Assembly: GCA_964401385.1 (NCBI GenBank)
Contig: CAYNYF010000020.1
Coordinates: forward strand, 1 to 53,583
From: CAYNYF01 sp964401385
Lineage (GTDB): Bacteria; Planctomycetota; Phycisphaerae; SM23-33
DNA: 53,583 bases
Reading direction: 5' to 3'
Shown: in pieces, positions 7,586-15,823 of the stretch
Layout: every line of letters begins with the position of its first letter
Numbering within the stretch: the first letter of the stretch is position 1
Program-made: the position numbers and the translations under genes
Notes under the pieces: generated by a model
What the model was told of the DNA's origin: nothing
What the model saw: only the letters and a program-made list of their open reading frames with translations
Database searches by the model: none

Positions 7586-9019
7586 ATGAAAGCAGCGCAG
7601 ACCGAATACGAGAGTTCCCTTGCGGGACGCTACGCCAGCCGGGCCATGCGAACGCTGTTTAGCCCGCAGCGCAAGTTTTCCACTTGGCGAAGGCTGTGGC
7701 TGGCACTGGCTAAGGCACAGCAGGAACTCGGGCTGGACATTTCCGATCAGCAGCTAAAGGAAATGGCCGATCACCTCGAAGACATCGATTTCGCTGCGGC
7801 GGCCGAGTACGAGCGCACGTTCCGGCACGACGTCATCGCTCACATCCATGCCTTTGGCGACGCGGCCCCGTCGGCTCGTCCTATCATCCACCTCGGTGCC
7901 ACCAGTCAGTTCGTCGGGTGCAACACTGACCTGCTGCTGATGCGCGAAGCGATGGATATCCTGGCCGGATACCTGGCCAATATCATCGATGCCTTGGGAA
8001 GCTTTGCGGCAGGGCGGCGCGACCTGCCCTGCTTGGCCTTCACCCACTTTCAGCCCGCTCAATTGACCACGGTGGGGAAAAGGGCAACGCTGTGGTGCAG
8101 CGATTTTCTAATGGACCTGGTCGAGCTGGAAGGCCGATTGGCGAACTTGGCGTTCCGTTCCGCAAAAGGCACGACGGGCACCCAGGCCAGTTTTCTGGCC
8201 CTATTCGAAGGAGATCACAAGAAGGTTCAGGCGCTGGAGAAGATGGTGGCCAAGGAGATGGGCTTCGAGCGGGTCTACCCCGTGACCGGCCAGACCTATA
8301 GCCGGAAGGTCGACGCCCAGATCGCCGCCGCCTTGGCGGGTATTGGCGCATCCGTTCACAAGTTCTGCAATGACGTGCGCCTGCTGGCCGGGATGAAGGA
8401 AATCGAGGAACCTTTCGAGGCATCCCAGGTGGGTTCCAGTGCTATGCCGTACAAACGCAACCCAATGCGCTGCGAGCGAGCCACGGGGCTGGCGCGATTT
8501 CTGATGGACATATCCGGCTCGCTGTTGCATACCGCCGCTGAACAGTGGCTGGAGCGCACCCTGGACGATTCGTCCAACAGACGGCTGGGCATCCCGGAGT
8601 CATTCCTGGCAGCGGACGCCGCATTGCGGATTGTCCTGAATGTTGCCAGGGGTCTTGTGGTGTACGAGGAGGGCATTGCAGCGCATGTCCGGGCGGAACT
8701 GCCGTTCATGGCCACCGAGGAGATCTTGATAGCGGCCGTGAAATCCGGAGGCGACCGCCAGGACCTCCACGAACGACTCCGGCAACATTCGCTGGCGGCG
8801 GCAGAGCAGGTCAAAGTCCACGGCCGGCCGAATGATCTGATCGAACGTGTCAGGAAGGACCCGGCCTTTGCCAGGGTGAATCTTGACTCGTTGCTGAATC
8901 CGTCCGCGTTCATCGGGCGCGCACCGCAGCACGTTGATGAGTTTCTGGCCGAACAGGTTGAGCCGGTCCGTAGACGCTACGCCGACAGAATTGGGGCCGC
9001 CGCCGAGCTGAACGTCTGA
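7586..9019 (+). CDS. purB: adenylosuccinate lyase, eukaryote-type clade
   Basis: This enzyme cleaves SAICAR to AICAR and adenylosuccinate to AMP in purine synthesis, as a cytosolic homotetramer. The fumarase/aspartase-superfamily signature GSSAMPYKRNPMR is at about 283-295 with the flexible-loop catalytic Ser at 284/285, and the general-acid His lies in FTHFQPAQLTTVGKR (His154). Its 477-residue length and near-colinear segments (GTTGTQASFL, FEGDHKKV, TGQTYSRKVD, ERTLDDSSNRR) match the animal ADSL type closely rather than the shorter B. subtilis type or the E. coli type. The start is an ATG with no strong SD. It converges with murD. Confidence 0.95.
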   Translation: MKAAQTEYESSLAGRYASRAMRTLFSPQRKFSTWRRLWLALAKAQQELGLDISDQQLKEMADHLEDIDFAAAAEYERTFRHDVIAHIHAFGDAAPSARPIIHLGATSQFVGCNTDLLLMREAMDILAGYLANIIDALGSFAAGRRDLPCLAFTHFQPAQLTTVGKRATLWCSDFLMDLVELEGRLANLAFRSAKGTTGTQASFLALFEGDHKKVQALEKMVAKEMGFERVYPVTGQTYSRKVDAQIAAALAGIGASVHKFCNDVRLLAGMKEIEEPFEASQVGSSAMPYKRNPMRCERATGLARFLMDISGSLLHTAAEQWLERTLDDSSNRRLGIPESFLAADAALRIVLNVARGLVVYEEGIAAHVRAELPFMATEEILIAAVKSGGDRQDLHERLRQHSLAAAEQVKVHGRPNDLIERVRKDPAFARVNLDSLLNPSAFIGRAPQHVDEFLAEQVEPVRRRYADRIGAAAELNV

Positions 9020-9097
9020 TCAGCCACCTGGGAATCCAAACCCTAAGACATCAGAGCTAACGCGGAATCTTCCAGCTCCCGATGGTGGCCAGCCTCC

Positions 9098-10417
9098 TTA
9101 GAGCTCCCCGACGAGTCGCACAAAGGTCTCACCTCGCTCCTCGTAGTTCTTGAACTGGTCGAGGCTGGCGCACGCGGGCGACAGCAGGACGACATCGCCG
9201 GGAACCGCCAAATTACGTGCATCCCTCACGGCGGCCGCAAGGGCCAACGCCTTGACCACCTTCGGCGCTTGCCCCTCGAGGCGGACAGCTCCCACTCCGC
9301 GGGCGATCTCCTCACCCGTTTGACCCATCGTGACAACTGCCTTGGCGCGGGCAGCCATGACCAAGCATAAATCCCCAAATCCCACTCCTTTGTCGTAGCC
9401 GCCAACAATTGCGATCACGCTGCGGGGAGGAAAACCATTTAGAGCAACAATTGCCTCGGCCGGAGCCGTGCTCTTTGAATCGTTGAAGTAGCGCACCCCG
9501 CTCCGTTCGCAAACCAACTGGAGCCGATGCGGCAGGCCCGCGAAACCTGCCAGGGCCTCAGCCGCCGCGGCGCGCTCTACCCCGAATTGCCTGGCGGCGA
9601 CCCAAGCGGCCTGCGCGTTGGCCTGGTTGTACATGCCCGGTAGCTTCAACTGAAAACACTTCTCGTCAGCGCTAAAGAAGCGAACCTTTCCCCGTGCCTG
9701 TCCTTGCCAGCTTGCCGTAATAGCGTCGTTCCGGTTCAGGACCAAGACGTCATCGGCGCCCTGAAAGCGGAAGATGTTTTTCTTTGCGTCGGCGTACTCG
9801 GCCATGCTGCCGTGGCGATCGAGATGGTTGGCGTAAAGGTTAGTCACGACAGCCATGTGCGGGCTGCGCCCCAACAGCGGCAGGTACGACAGCTGAAAGC
9901 TCGAAAGCTCCAGTACAACAATATGATCTGGCGCGATCTCCTCGAGTTGCTCCAGAAGGCTGACACCGATGTTTCCGCCGACGTGCGTCGGTCTTTGGCT
10001 GGCCAGTATCGCGCCGGTCATAGCGGCGGTGGTGGACTTGCCCGCGCTGCCGGTAATGGCGACGACAGGGGCGCGGCAGCGGCCAAGAAACAGATTGATC
10101 TCCGTTGTGAGTTCGACCCCTGCCTTCCGGGCAGCGACCAGATAGGCTGAGTCCAACGGCACTGCTGGGTTAACCACCAGCAGGTCGCAACCGGTCATGT
10201 CGCTCTCGTGGTGTCCTCCCAAGTGAAGCCTTACGTCCAGGCCGTCCAACGCGGAAATCGACTCCACCAGTTCTTCCCGACCCGCCTGATCGGAGACCGT
10301 TACGGCAGCCCCCTGGCGGGCCAACCAGCGCGTCACACCGATTCCGCCCCCGAACCGGCCCAGTCCCATCACGGTAACGCGCTGATCCCGCCACTTGTCC
10401 TCTGTCGACTGTGTCAT
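9098..10417 (-). CDS. murD: UDP-N-acetylmuramoylalanine--D-glutamate ligase
   Basis: MurD adds D-glutamate to UDP-MurNAc-L-Ala in cytosolic peptidoglycan precursor synthesis, using ATP. The product has 439 residues, the usual size. It has an N-terminal Rossmann-like UDP-binding domain (VMGLGRFGGG, 17-26), the ATP P-loop GSAGKSTT (123-130), the NHLDRHG motif of the central domain (about 200), and the C-terminal domain with DSKSTAP (about 313-319) and the VAIVGGYDKG-like segment. It stands alone here, outside a dcw cluster, which is common in Planctomycetota-like genomes. The annotated ATG overlaps the stop of a doubtful upstream 82-codon frame. Confidence 0.95.
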   Translation of the reverse strand: MTQSTEDKWRDQRVTVMGLGRFGGGIGVTRWLARQGAAVTVSDQAGREELVESISALDGLDVRLHLGGHHESDMTGCDLLVVNPAVPLDSAYLVAARKAGVELTTEINLFLGRCRAPVVAITGSAGKSTTAAMTGAILASQRPTHVGGNIGVSLLEQLEEIAPDHIVVLELSSFQLSYLPLLGRSPHMAVVTNLYANHLDRHGSMAEYADAKKNIFRFQGADDVLVLNRNDAITASWQGQARGKVRFFSADEKCFQLKLPGMYNQANAQAAWVAARQFGVERAAAAEALAGFAGLPHRLQLVCERSGVRYFNDSKSTAPAEAIVALNGFPPRSVIAIVGGYDKGVGFGDLCLVMAARAKAVVTMGQTGEEIARGVGAVRLEGQAPKVVKALALAAAVRDARNLAVPGDVVLLSPACASLDQFKNYEERGETFVRLVGEL

Positions 10418-10714
10418 AGTCTAGCGGATTCTCCGAAGGGCTCGGGTGGCGGAGGAGGAGGCTTCGTCATCAGCGCGATGGAACCTTCGTTCAGAGACCC
10501 GTTGCGCCATATGACGGGCGTACTCCTCCCGGTCAATGCGCGCAGATCCACACGTTCTGGCCGGGTCAACTCAGATAAACGTGATGAACCCGCCCACACG
10601 CTCGATATCGCAGCAGGAATAAGAGGTGCTATCGGCGACGGAGCAAGAGCTGCCGGAGGCACACTTGCGCAGACCCGCTACGTTGATTGTAGAGCCCACC
10701 GGGGCGAATCGCCT
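10418..10714. other. gap between the zinc-finger gene and murD
   Basis: About 300 bp contain only an 82-codon minus-strand frame (10414-10662, GTG start, no SD) whose TGA overlaps the murD ATG. Its Pro-rich C-terminus (KPPPPPPEPFGE) and lack of a ribosome site make it doubtful. No hairpin or promoter stands out. Confidence 0.4.
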
Positions 10715-11134
10715 TTAGACCTTCACCCTGGCCCGGCGCATCTGCTGCACAATTTCGGTCAATCGCGCGTCTACTTCCCGCTTCAGCGCCAGCAACTGGT
10801 CAACGGGAAGAGCATCGACCTCAATGCCGCTGGAGGCTCTCGCCCTGACAACGCCACGGGCGCGGCCGCCGACCGCCTTCTTGGTCCTCCGCCGGATCCC
10901 ATGCATGGCTGCCTGGTGTCGGGCCAGATGCGGCGCCATCTTGAACGAACGACCGCAAGTCGGGCAAACGAACTTTCCTTTGCGCGGGCCCTTAGCGACC
11001 TTGCTTTGCCGCCTCGCCTTCGCTCCTCGACGCCCAGCCTTCCGCTTGGCACCGTGTTGCAGCCCCATGTGGACTTTCAAGGCATGCTCGGTGCCGAATT
11101 CCTTTCCGCACTTCTTGCATTTCACCTTCGCCAT
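10715..11134 (-). CDS. small basic protein with two C2H2 zinc fingers
   Basis: The ATG at 11134 is preceded by GGAGAAATAAG, an excellent ribosome site, so the longer upstream frame is not used. The 139-residue product has two canonical C2H2 fingers: Cys6, Cys9, His22, His27 (spacing 2-12-4) and Cys57, Cys60, His73, His78 (2-12-4). They are joined by a strongly basic Arg/Lys/Gly/Ala linker (28-54). The C-terminus (about 105-139) is a probable coiled coil beginning DALPVDQLLALKREVDARL. It most likely binds nucleic acid as a dimer. The TFIIIA-like finger spacing differs from the bacterial Ros/MucR finger. Targets are unknown. Confidence 0.85.
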   Translation of the reverse strand: MAKVKCKKCGKEFGTEHALKVHMGLQHGAKRKAGRRGAKARRQSKVAKGPRKGKFVCPTCGRSFKMAPHLARHQAAMHGIRRRTKKAVGGRARGVVRARASSGIEVDALPVDQLLALKREVDARLTEIVQQMRRARVKV

Positions 11135-11171
11135 CTTATTTCTCCACTTGAGTAGCCCCGAACTTATCGCC

Positions 11172-11199
11172 ATTCTGCTCAGATTCGGCTGGCAGTCAA
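11172..11199 (-). promoter_or_regulatory. probable sigma-70 promoter of the zinc-finger gene
   Basis: On the minus strand a TTGACT (-35; plus 11194-11199) is followed after 16 bp by CAGAAT (-10; 11172-11177). The predicted start lies about 30 nt before the ATG at 11134, leaving room for the observed SD. Confidence 0.45.
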
Positions 11200-11373
11200 G
11201 CATATTAAGCCGTGTTGATACCGCATTCCTTGCATAGCTGACGCGCGTGTGGCTCGAGGCCGGGACACCTTCGGCAGAATCAGCAGAACGCGGGCACCAT
11301 GAGTGCGCGAAATGCCTTGAGCTAATCTTGCAGCAGGAGAGAGAATCCAAGTAGCCCCCCAAGATGATCGAAA

Positions 11374-13341
11374 TCATTTGTCCGACGCGGCTGCACGGCC
11401 GAGCTTCAGCCTCTCGAAGAGCCTCTCGAAAACCTTCACCATGCTCGGTCCGAATTTCCCGCCGTTCCGAGCCAGACTTGCCAGGAAAGCAACTGAGCTG
11501 TCGGCGATCTGGCCTATCGGCAAGGGAGCGTAGCTGTCCGGCATCAGCTCGTCCCACTTGCCCCGGACCCTTCGGGCCAAGAGTTTGTTCTTGATATCGC
11601 CTATCACCGCCTTTCCGACCGGGTTCATCGTCAAGAACGTCCCGCCGACCACGCGCGCGTCCACTTCTCGCGTCCGCAGGTTGACGGTGCCATCCGTGCA
11701 TTCAATACCTGCCAACTGATTGGTGATCGCACCGCGGCGAATGTGGAGGACGGCCCCGGCGACAGTGAAGACGGCGCGGGCCTCCGAGATAGTGCCGGGA
11801 TTCTTCACGAGCTTTAACTGGCTGAAAAGATCCGCCACCAGAGGCATCGACCAAAAGTCACCGTCTCGGATCGAAACCTTTCCGCGGCCCTTCAATCCCT
11901 GCCAGCCGAATCGACTTCCAGTCAGGTCCAGGTACAAATCCATCTTTCCTGACATTCTGTTCGACCCGGCCGGATCCAGCGATCGACACAACTGAACCAG
12001 GTCGATGTCAGAGGCCTTGACGACAGATCGGAACGTCCGTTCGTCCAGGCGGGCCCAGTTCCCAACGCCCAAGTCGAAGTCAACGCTGCCCCCGGCCGTT
12101 TGGGCCGACAATCCCGCCAGTTCCAGCCGCTGCGGTGTGACCAGGGCGCTTTGCCAGCTCAACTCGTCCAAGACGAGCGGACCCGCAAGCGTTGCCTTGA
12201 GCCCCGCTGGACGAAAGCGTATGCTCCCCAGAAGTGGGCTGCGCCGGCTCCTGTCATAGTCCAGTGATCCGGCGAAACTTACCTTTCCTTCGAAGACGGC
12301 GCCCCGGAGAAGGCCATCCCAAAAGCGACTGCAACGCTCGCGGCCATCGAAGGTCACGGTCCCGCCCAAGTTCTGAAGGGAGACTTTTCCACTGTCCAAT
12401 GCATACTCAAGCGGCAAGCCATCCACTCTCAGTACTCCCGCGGGGCTCGCAACACTCAGCAAAGCGATTTTCCCCTCGCCATTGGCCGCTTCCAGCACCA
12501 GATCGATGTCGTCAGCGATCGGGCCATTGGGGGCGTCGATCCGTAGGTTCTTCAAGGTGATTGAGGCGGAATGCTCGCAATCAGCCAAGCAGCCAATCGG
12601 CCCACGAAGGCTCCCATTGACCGTTAGCTCACCAGTGGCCGCCGCCACATGCCGCCAGTCGAGAGCGCGAAGAATGGCGCTAGTCTCGGCCACGTCGGCG
12701 GTGTGCTTCAAGGCTACCTGTACGTCCAGAGTCCGGCAACGCGGATCGTACGTGCCGGCGGCGCTGCATCTGTTGCCGACCTCGTCGGCCCCCCTGGCAA
12801 CGTGAAACCGATAGCGCCCTTGCTCATTGATGAGACTGACTTCTATGTCTTTGTAGACAACGGCCGTACTCGGCCGATCAGCCTGCATGATTCGGAGGGC
12901 GACTCGCCGAGCCACCAGTTTTCTCAGGTCCGGCTCTCCCGGACCCGCCGTCGGCGGCCGTCTGAAAGGCAGCCTGCATTGCCCGCCTGTAAAGTGCAGG
13001 TCACACTCGACGCCGACCAGCTCAACACCGCGGAGCACCGGGTGCTTGCCAATCCAGCCTCCGGCCGAGACCCTGGCGAGCCCGACGCGGAACCAACTGA
13101 GCCCGTTGCGATCTTTCAGCTCCAGACCGTACAACCGTACGACGCCGGCGAAATCGAATTCCGCCTTCTCAAGCTGCACGGTGCCCTCCCACACGGCTCC
13201 AAGGGCACGCTGAACAGAAACGCGCACCAGATAAGGGGCAATATGAAACTTGATTGCCGTCGCTGCCAAGGCGAGGAGGACCGCTGCGACGAGCGCCACT
13301 CGAAACACGAGTCCACGAAATCTTCGAGGCTTGTCACTCAT
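11374..13341 (-). CDS. AsmA/TamB-like envelope protein
   Basis: I start at the ATG at 13341; the longer frame upstream is the antisense of the neighbouring lipoprotein gene. The 655-residue product has a short basic N-terminus, one membrane anchor (about 9-29, VFRVALVAAVLLALAATAIK), then a long periplasmic region of amphipathic strands typical of AsmA/TamB bridge proteins. The C-terminal half includes the family-style segment ending in REVDARVVGGTFLTMNPVGK. Such proteins are thought to move or position phospholipids between membranes. Family-level call only. It is divergent from a DUF547 lipoprotein with 42 bp between starts. Confidence 0.7.
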   Translation of the reverse strand: MSDKPRRFRGLVFRVALVAAVLLALAATAIKFHIAPYLVRVSVQRALGAVWEGTVQLEKAEFDFAGVVRLYGLELKDRNGLSWFRVGLARVSAGGWIGKHPVLRGVELVGVECDLHFTGGQCRLPFRRPPTAGPGEPDLRKLVARRVALRIMQADRPSTAVVYKDIEVSLINEQGRYRFHVARGADEVGNRCSAAGTYDPRCRTLDVQVALKHTADVAETSAILRALDWRHVAAATGELTVNGSLRGPIGCLADCEHSASITLKNLRIDAPNGPIADDIDLVLEAANGEGKIALLSVASPAGVLRVDGLPLEYALDSGKVSLQNLGGTVTFDGRERCSRFWDGLLRGAVFEGKVSFAGSLDYDRSRRSPLLGSIRFRPAGLKATLAGPLVLDELSWQSALVTPQRLELAGLSAQTAGGSVDFDLGVGNWARLDERTFRSVVKASDIDLVQLCRSLDPAGSNRMSGKMDLYLDLTGSRFGWQGLKGRGKVSIRDGDFWSMPLVADLFSQLKLVKNPGTISEARAVFTVAGAVLHIRRGAITNQLAGIECTDGTVNLRTREVDARVVGGTFLTMNPVGKAVIGDIKNKLLARRVRGKWDELMPDSYAPLPIGQIADSSVAFLASLARNGGKFGPSMVKVFERLFERLKLGRAAASDK

Positions 13342-13346
13342 ACACG

Positions 13347-13376
13347 TTGTCACTTCCGCCTCAGGGTCCTTACAAT
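13347..13376 (+). promoter_or_regulatory. promoter for the DUF547 lipoprotein gene, possibly leaderless
   Basis: TTGTCA (13347-13352) and TACAAT (13371-13376) are 18 bp apart. The expected transcript start (about 13383) falls at the GTG/ATG start pair at 13381-13386, and no ribosome site is visible, so the message may be leaderless. Confidence 0.45.
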
Positions 13377-13383
13377 CTTTGTG

Positions 13384-14250
13384 ATGCTTCGCAGGTTTGA
13401 CAAGTCCGGATTGTTTTTTGCGTTCTCCATGATCGTGGCAGGCTGCGGCAACGACCTGGTGCCGGTCCGCCTGGACCTTGCCGGCGTGCAGCCAACGTCT
13501 GACGTTTCCGACCTGGCGGCAGTACTGTCCGAGGCGGTAACCGAGGACGGTCGGGTCAAGCCGGCGGATGTCCAACGGCTCAGCGATCGGCTGGATTCCC
13601 AGCTGCGGAAATTTGCGCTGGCGGGCCCGACGGCCACCCCGGAGCTCTACCCTACGGATTCGTCCCGGTGGGCATATTGGTATAATGCCCGGGCGGCCTG
13701 GTCCATAAAGCTTGCCGCACTGTCTGGCTTCCACGTGTACCCCCGCCCTCGGGCCATACGTGCCCGACCGTTCCAGCTCGATGGACGGACAATGTGGCTC
13801 GAGCAAATCGACCAGATCCTCTTCGCCGAGACCAAGCGAACCGGCGATTTCCATCTTGCATGCTGCGCCCCAGGCGTCTGTGCCGGTTACGCGCCTCTGC
13901 CGAGAAAGCCTTATTCAGCCGCGGACTTCGAGGCGCGATTGGATGAGGCGCTGGATTCGCTCGTGCTGGACGAACGGCGATTCGTCCTGTCAGTCGAAGA
14001 CAGGCAGGTCCGTGTCCCGCACATGCTATGGGCCTGTAGGGAACTGATCGTACAGCAGTACCAGCAGAAGTACGGCCCGCGTAGCGTCAGCTTGATCACG
14101 GCGATTCGACCACATCTGGGCCGAGCCGCCCGACGCCGCCTGGATGAGTCGCTCGGATACGCCGTCGTTGCCCCGGCGCGGCAGTGCCAAGTGCTGATTC
14201 CCAAACGCAGGATCTACTATCCCGGCAAGGTCGGGCGGATCGAACCATAG
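13384..14250 (+). CDS. DUF547-type lipoprotein
   Basis: The start is the ATG at 13384 (a GTG at 13381 is equally possible). The 288-residue product begins with a lipoprotein signal whose lipobox VAGC puts the lipidated Cys at 21. The body shows the DUF547 layout: RWAYWYNARAAWSIKLAA (about 96-113), a Trp/Leu-centred segment MWLEQIDQIL, then HLACCAPGVCAGYAPL (the family's Cys-containing segment) and a helical stretch RLDEALDSLVLDERRF. DUF547 proteins have no firmly established activity. The replaced family motif (CCAPGVC where an NCGARSCPP-like motif is usual) is a departure. Confidence 0.75.
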   Translation: MLRRFDKSGLFFAFSMIVAGCGNDLVPVRLDLAGVQPTSDVSDLAAVLSEAVTEDGRVKPADVQRLSDRLDSQLRKFALAGPTATPELYPTDSSRWAYWYNARAAWSIKLAALSGFHVYPRPRAIRARPFQLDGRTMWLEQIDQILFAETKRTGDFHLACCAPGVCAGYAPLPRKPYSAADFEARLDEALDSLVLDERRFVLSVEDRQVRVPHMLWACRELIVQQYQQKYGPRSVSLITAIRPHLGRAARRRLDESLGYAVVAPARQCQVLIPKRRIYYPGKVGRIEP

Positions 14251-14336
14251 AAGCCGTCCGCGATCGTTTTCATTTCGATTCAGGTTGCGTTCGTGTCGAT
14301 ACCTACTTCCTGGAACAAGCTGGAAAACATCGGTTG

Positions 14337-14359
14337 GGCAGGCACGCTGGCCTGCCTTT
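14337..14359 (+). terminator. hairpin with short T run after the DUF547 gene
   Basis: GGCAGGC (14337-14343) pairs with GCCTGCC (14350-14356) across a 6-nt loop and is followed by TTT. It is a modest intrinsic terminator separating the lipoprotein gene from mlaE. Confidence 0.5.
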
Positions 14360-14394
14360 GAACCGGCCAAATCAATCGCCGGCGTTCGGGCTGC

Positions 14395-14424
14395 TTGACC
14401 GGACGACGCCGGGAAGGGTAAAAG
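14395..14424 (+). promoter_or_regulatory. weak promoter candidate upstream of mlaE
   Basis: TTGACC (14395-14400) is followed after 18 bp by TAAAAG (14419-14424), immediately before the mlaE ATG at 14432. The -10 is poor and the leader would be almost absent. Confidence 0.25.
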
Positions 14425-14431
14425 CTTACCT

Positions 14432-15247
14432 ATGAGCGTGATCGCACGTGTCGGCGGGCGAACAGTGACGGCGGTCACCGTCTTTGGCGACTTCTGCCGC
14501 TTCTGTGGGAGGACCCTCAATTGGGCCGTCACCAGTGCAGGGCGGCGGCGAGACACCCGCCTGCTGCTGGGGCAGATGTACGAGGTTGGCACCCGCTCGG
14601 TCCCGGTGGTGATGATCACCGGCGCCTTCGTGGGAATGGTGCTGGCCGCCCAATCGGTGCTACAGTTCAAGGCCGTCGGACTCGAAGCCAAGCTGGGGGC
14701 AATCGTAAACCTCTCGGTCGTCCGCGAACTGGGTCCGGTGCTGGCCGGCATCATGCTGGCCGGGCGCGTCGGCGGGGCCCTGGCGGCCGAGCTGGGAACC
14801 ATGCGCGTCACCGAGCAGATCGACGCCCTGCGGGCCATGGGGGCCGATCCCATACGCGTGCTGGTCGTGCCGCGGTTCCTCGCCTGCCTGCTGCTGATGC
14901 CTCTGTTGTGCCTGTACGCCGATCTGACCGGCATCCTCGGGGGCTACGCCATCGGGGTGTACGTCTATGGAATCAACGCCGCGGAATTTTGGGAAAACGC
15001 CGCCCGCACGGTCGAAATGTTCGACATCTTCTCGGGGCTGCTCAAAAGCCTCTTCTTCGGCGGGGTGATGAGCCTGATCTCCTGTTACCGCGGCTTTCGC
15101 TGTCGCCCAGGCGCCGCCGGCGTCGGGAGGGCCTGCACCGAAAGCTTTGTGGAGTCGTGCATGGCCATCCTGGCGTTGGACTTCTTCCTGGGCGTATTAC
15201 TCAACACGATCTACACGCTGATGTGGGGTGTCCCGCCGATCGTGTAG
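14432..15247 (+). CDS. mlaE: MlaE/YrbE-family ABC permease
   Basis: This is the inner-membrane permease of the Mla-type (MCE) phospholipid transport systems that maintain outer-membrane asymmetry. The 271-residue product has the family's hallmark segment around residues 85-150: ELGPVLAGIMLAGRVGGALA, then ELGTMRVTEQIDALRAMG. Five to six hydrophobic helices follow. The usual partners MlaF (ATPase), MlaD (MCE) and MlaC are not adjacent; the next gene is an Mpo1-like protein, so the partners must lie elsewhere. A possible hairpin terminator precedes the gene. Confidence 0.9.
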   Translation: MSVIARVGGRTVTAVTVFGDFCRFCGRTLNWAVTSAGRRRDTRLLLGQMYEVGTRSVPVVMITGAFVGMVLAAQSVLQFKAVGLEAKLGAIVNLSVVRELGPVLAGIMLAGRVGGALAAELGTMRVTEQIDALRAMGADPIRVLVVPRFLACLLLMPLLCLYADLTGILGGYAIGVYVYGINAAEFWENAARTVEMFDIFSGLLKSLFFGGVMSLISCYRGFRCRPGAAGVGRACTESFVESCMAILALDFFLGVLLNTIYTLMWGVPPIV

Positions 15248-15258
15248 GAGACCGGACG

Positions 15259-15495
15259 TTGCTACGCAACTGGCTCTCCCGGCATCGCAACCCGACCAAT
15301 TTCCTCCTGCACGCGGCGGGCGTGCCCATGATGATCCTCGCCATTCCGGCGGCCCTGATGGGGTACTGGTTCCTGGCGGTCGGGATGCTGCTGGGCAGCT
15401 ATGCCCTTCAACTGCTCGGCCACGTCGTCGAGGGAAATCGCTCCGGCGAGGAAGAACTGCTCCGCAAGCTCCTCAAGCGGCCTCGCCGATCCTAG
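15259..15495 (+). CDS. Mpo1-like (DUF962) small membrane protein
   Basis: The start is a TTG at 15259 with AGGAG (15246-15250) 8 bases upstream that overlaps the mlaE stop, so the pair is translationally coupled. The 78-residue product carries the DUF962 motif HRNPTNFLLHAAGVP (about residues 8-22), followed by hydrophobic helices (MMILAIPAALMGYWFLAVG). In yeast, Mpo1 is an Fe-dependent dioxygenase acting on 2-hydroxy fatty acids; the conserved His residues here would be iron ligands. Pairing with a lipid-transport permease suggests a lipid role, by inference. At 78 residues it is shorter than typical members and may be reduced. Confidence 0.75.
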   Translation: MLRNWLSRHRNPTNFLLHAAGVPMMILAIPAALMGYWFLAVGMLLGSYALQLLGHVVEGNRSGEEELLRKLLKRPRRS

Positions 15496-15560
15496 GCACA
15501 GCACTTCGCTCCACTCGACACGTGCCCGATCAGACCGCCCGGTGCGCCAACGCGGATGCG

Positions 15561-15680
15561 GTACGGACGCGCACGACTCGGAACCGTTGGGAACCATTCG
15601 CAACCATTCGGTACCATTGAGTACCATTCTGTACCGTTCTGAACCATTGAGTACCATTGGGAACCGTTCGGAACGGACCT
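15561..15680. repeat. 10-bp degenerate tandem repeat
   Basis: Units read in exact 10-bp register from 15581 to 15670 (nine units such as GAACCATTCG, GTACCATTGA, GTACCGTTCT, GAACCATTGA), with more degraded units at both ends. Consensus is roughly GWACCATTNG. The period matches one helical turn, so the same base steps face one side of the helix, giving a possible protein-array or curvature element. Confidence 0.85.
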
Positions 15681-15823
15681 GAAATCCGCAAGTACCTGGG
15701 CGGCAATGCCTTGCAGATTTGCACGTCCGATAACTAAGGTTTTCTCGTCCACGTCCGATCTGGCGGTCTTCCGGTCTCCGGCCTCACGGTATTCCGGTAT
15801 CCGGTCCCACGGAGCCGCTCCCT

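Noticed and set aside
10414..10662. 82-codon minus-strand frame whose TGA overlaps the murD ATG
   Set aside because: GTG start without a ribosome site, no recognised family and a Pro-rich low-complexity end. Kept only as a doubtful frame.
11135..11701. Upstream extension of the zinc-finger frame
   Set aside because: The extended part overlaps the AsmA-like gene end and lacks a ribosome site; the inner ATG at 11134 has an excellent SD.
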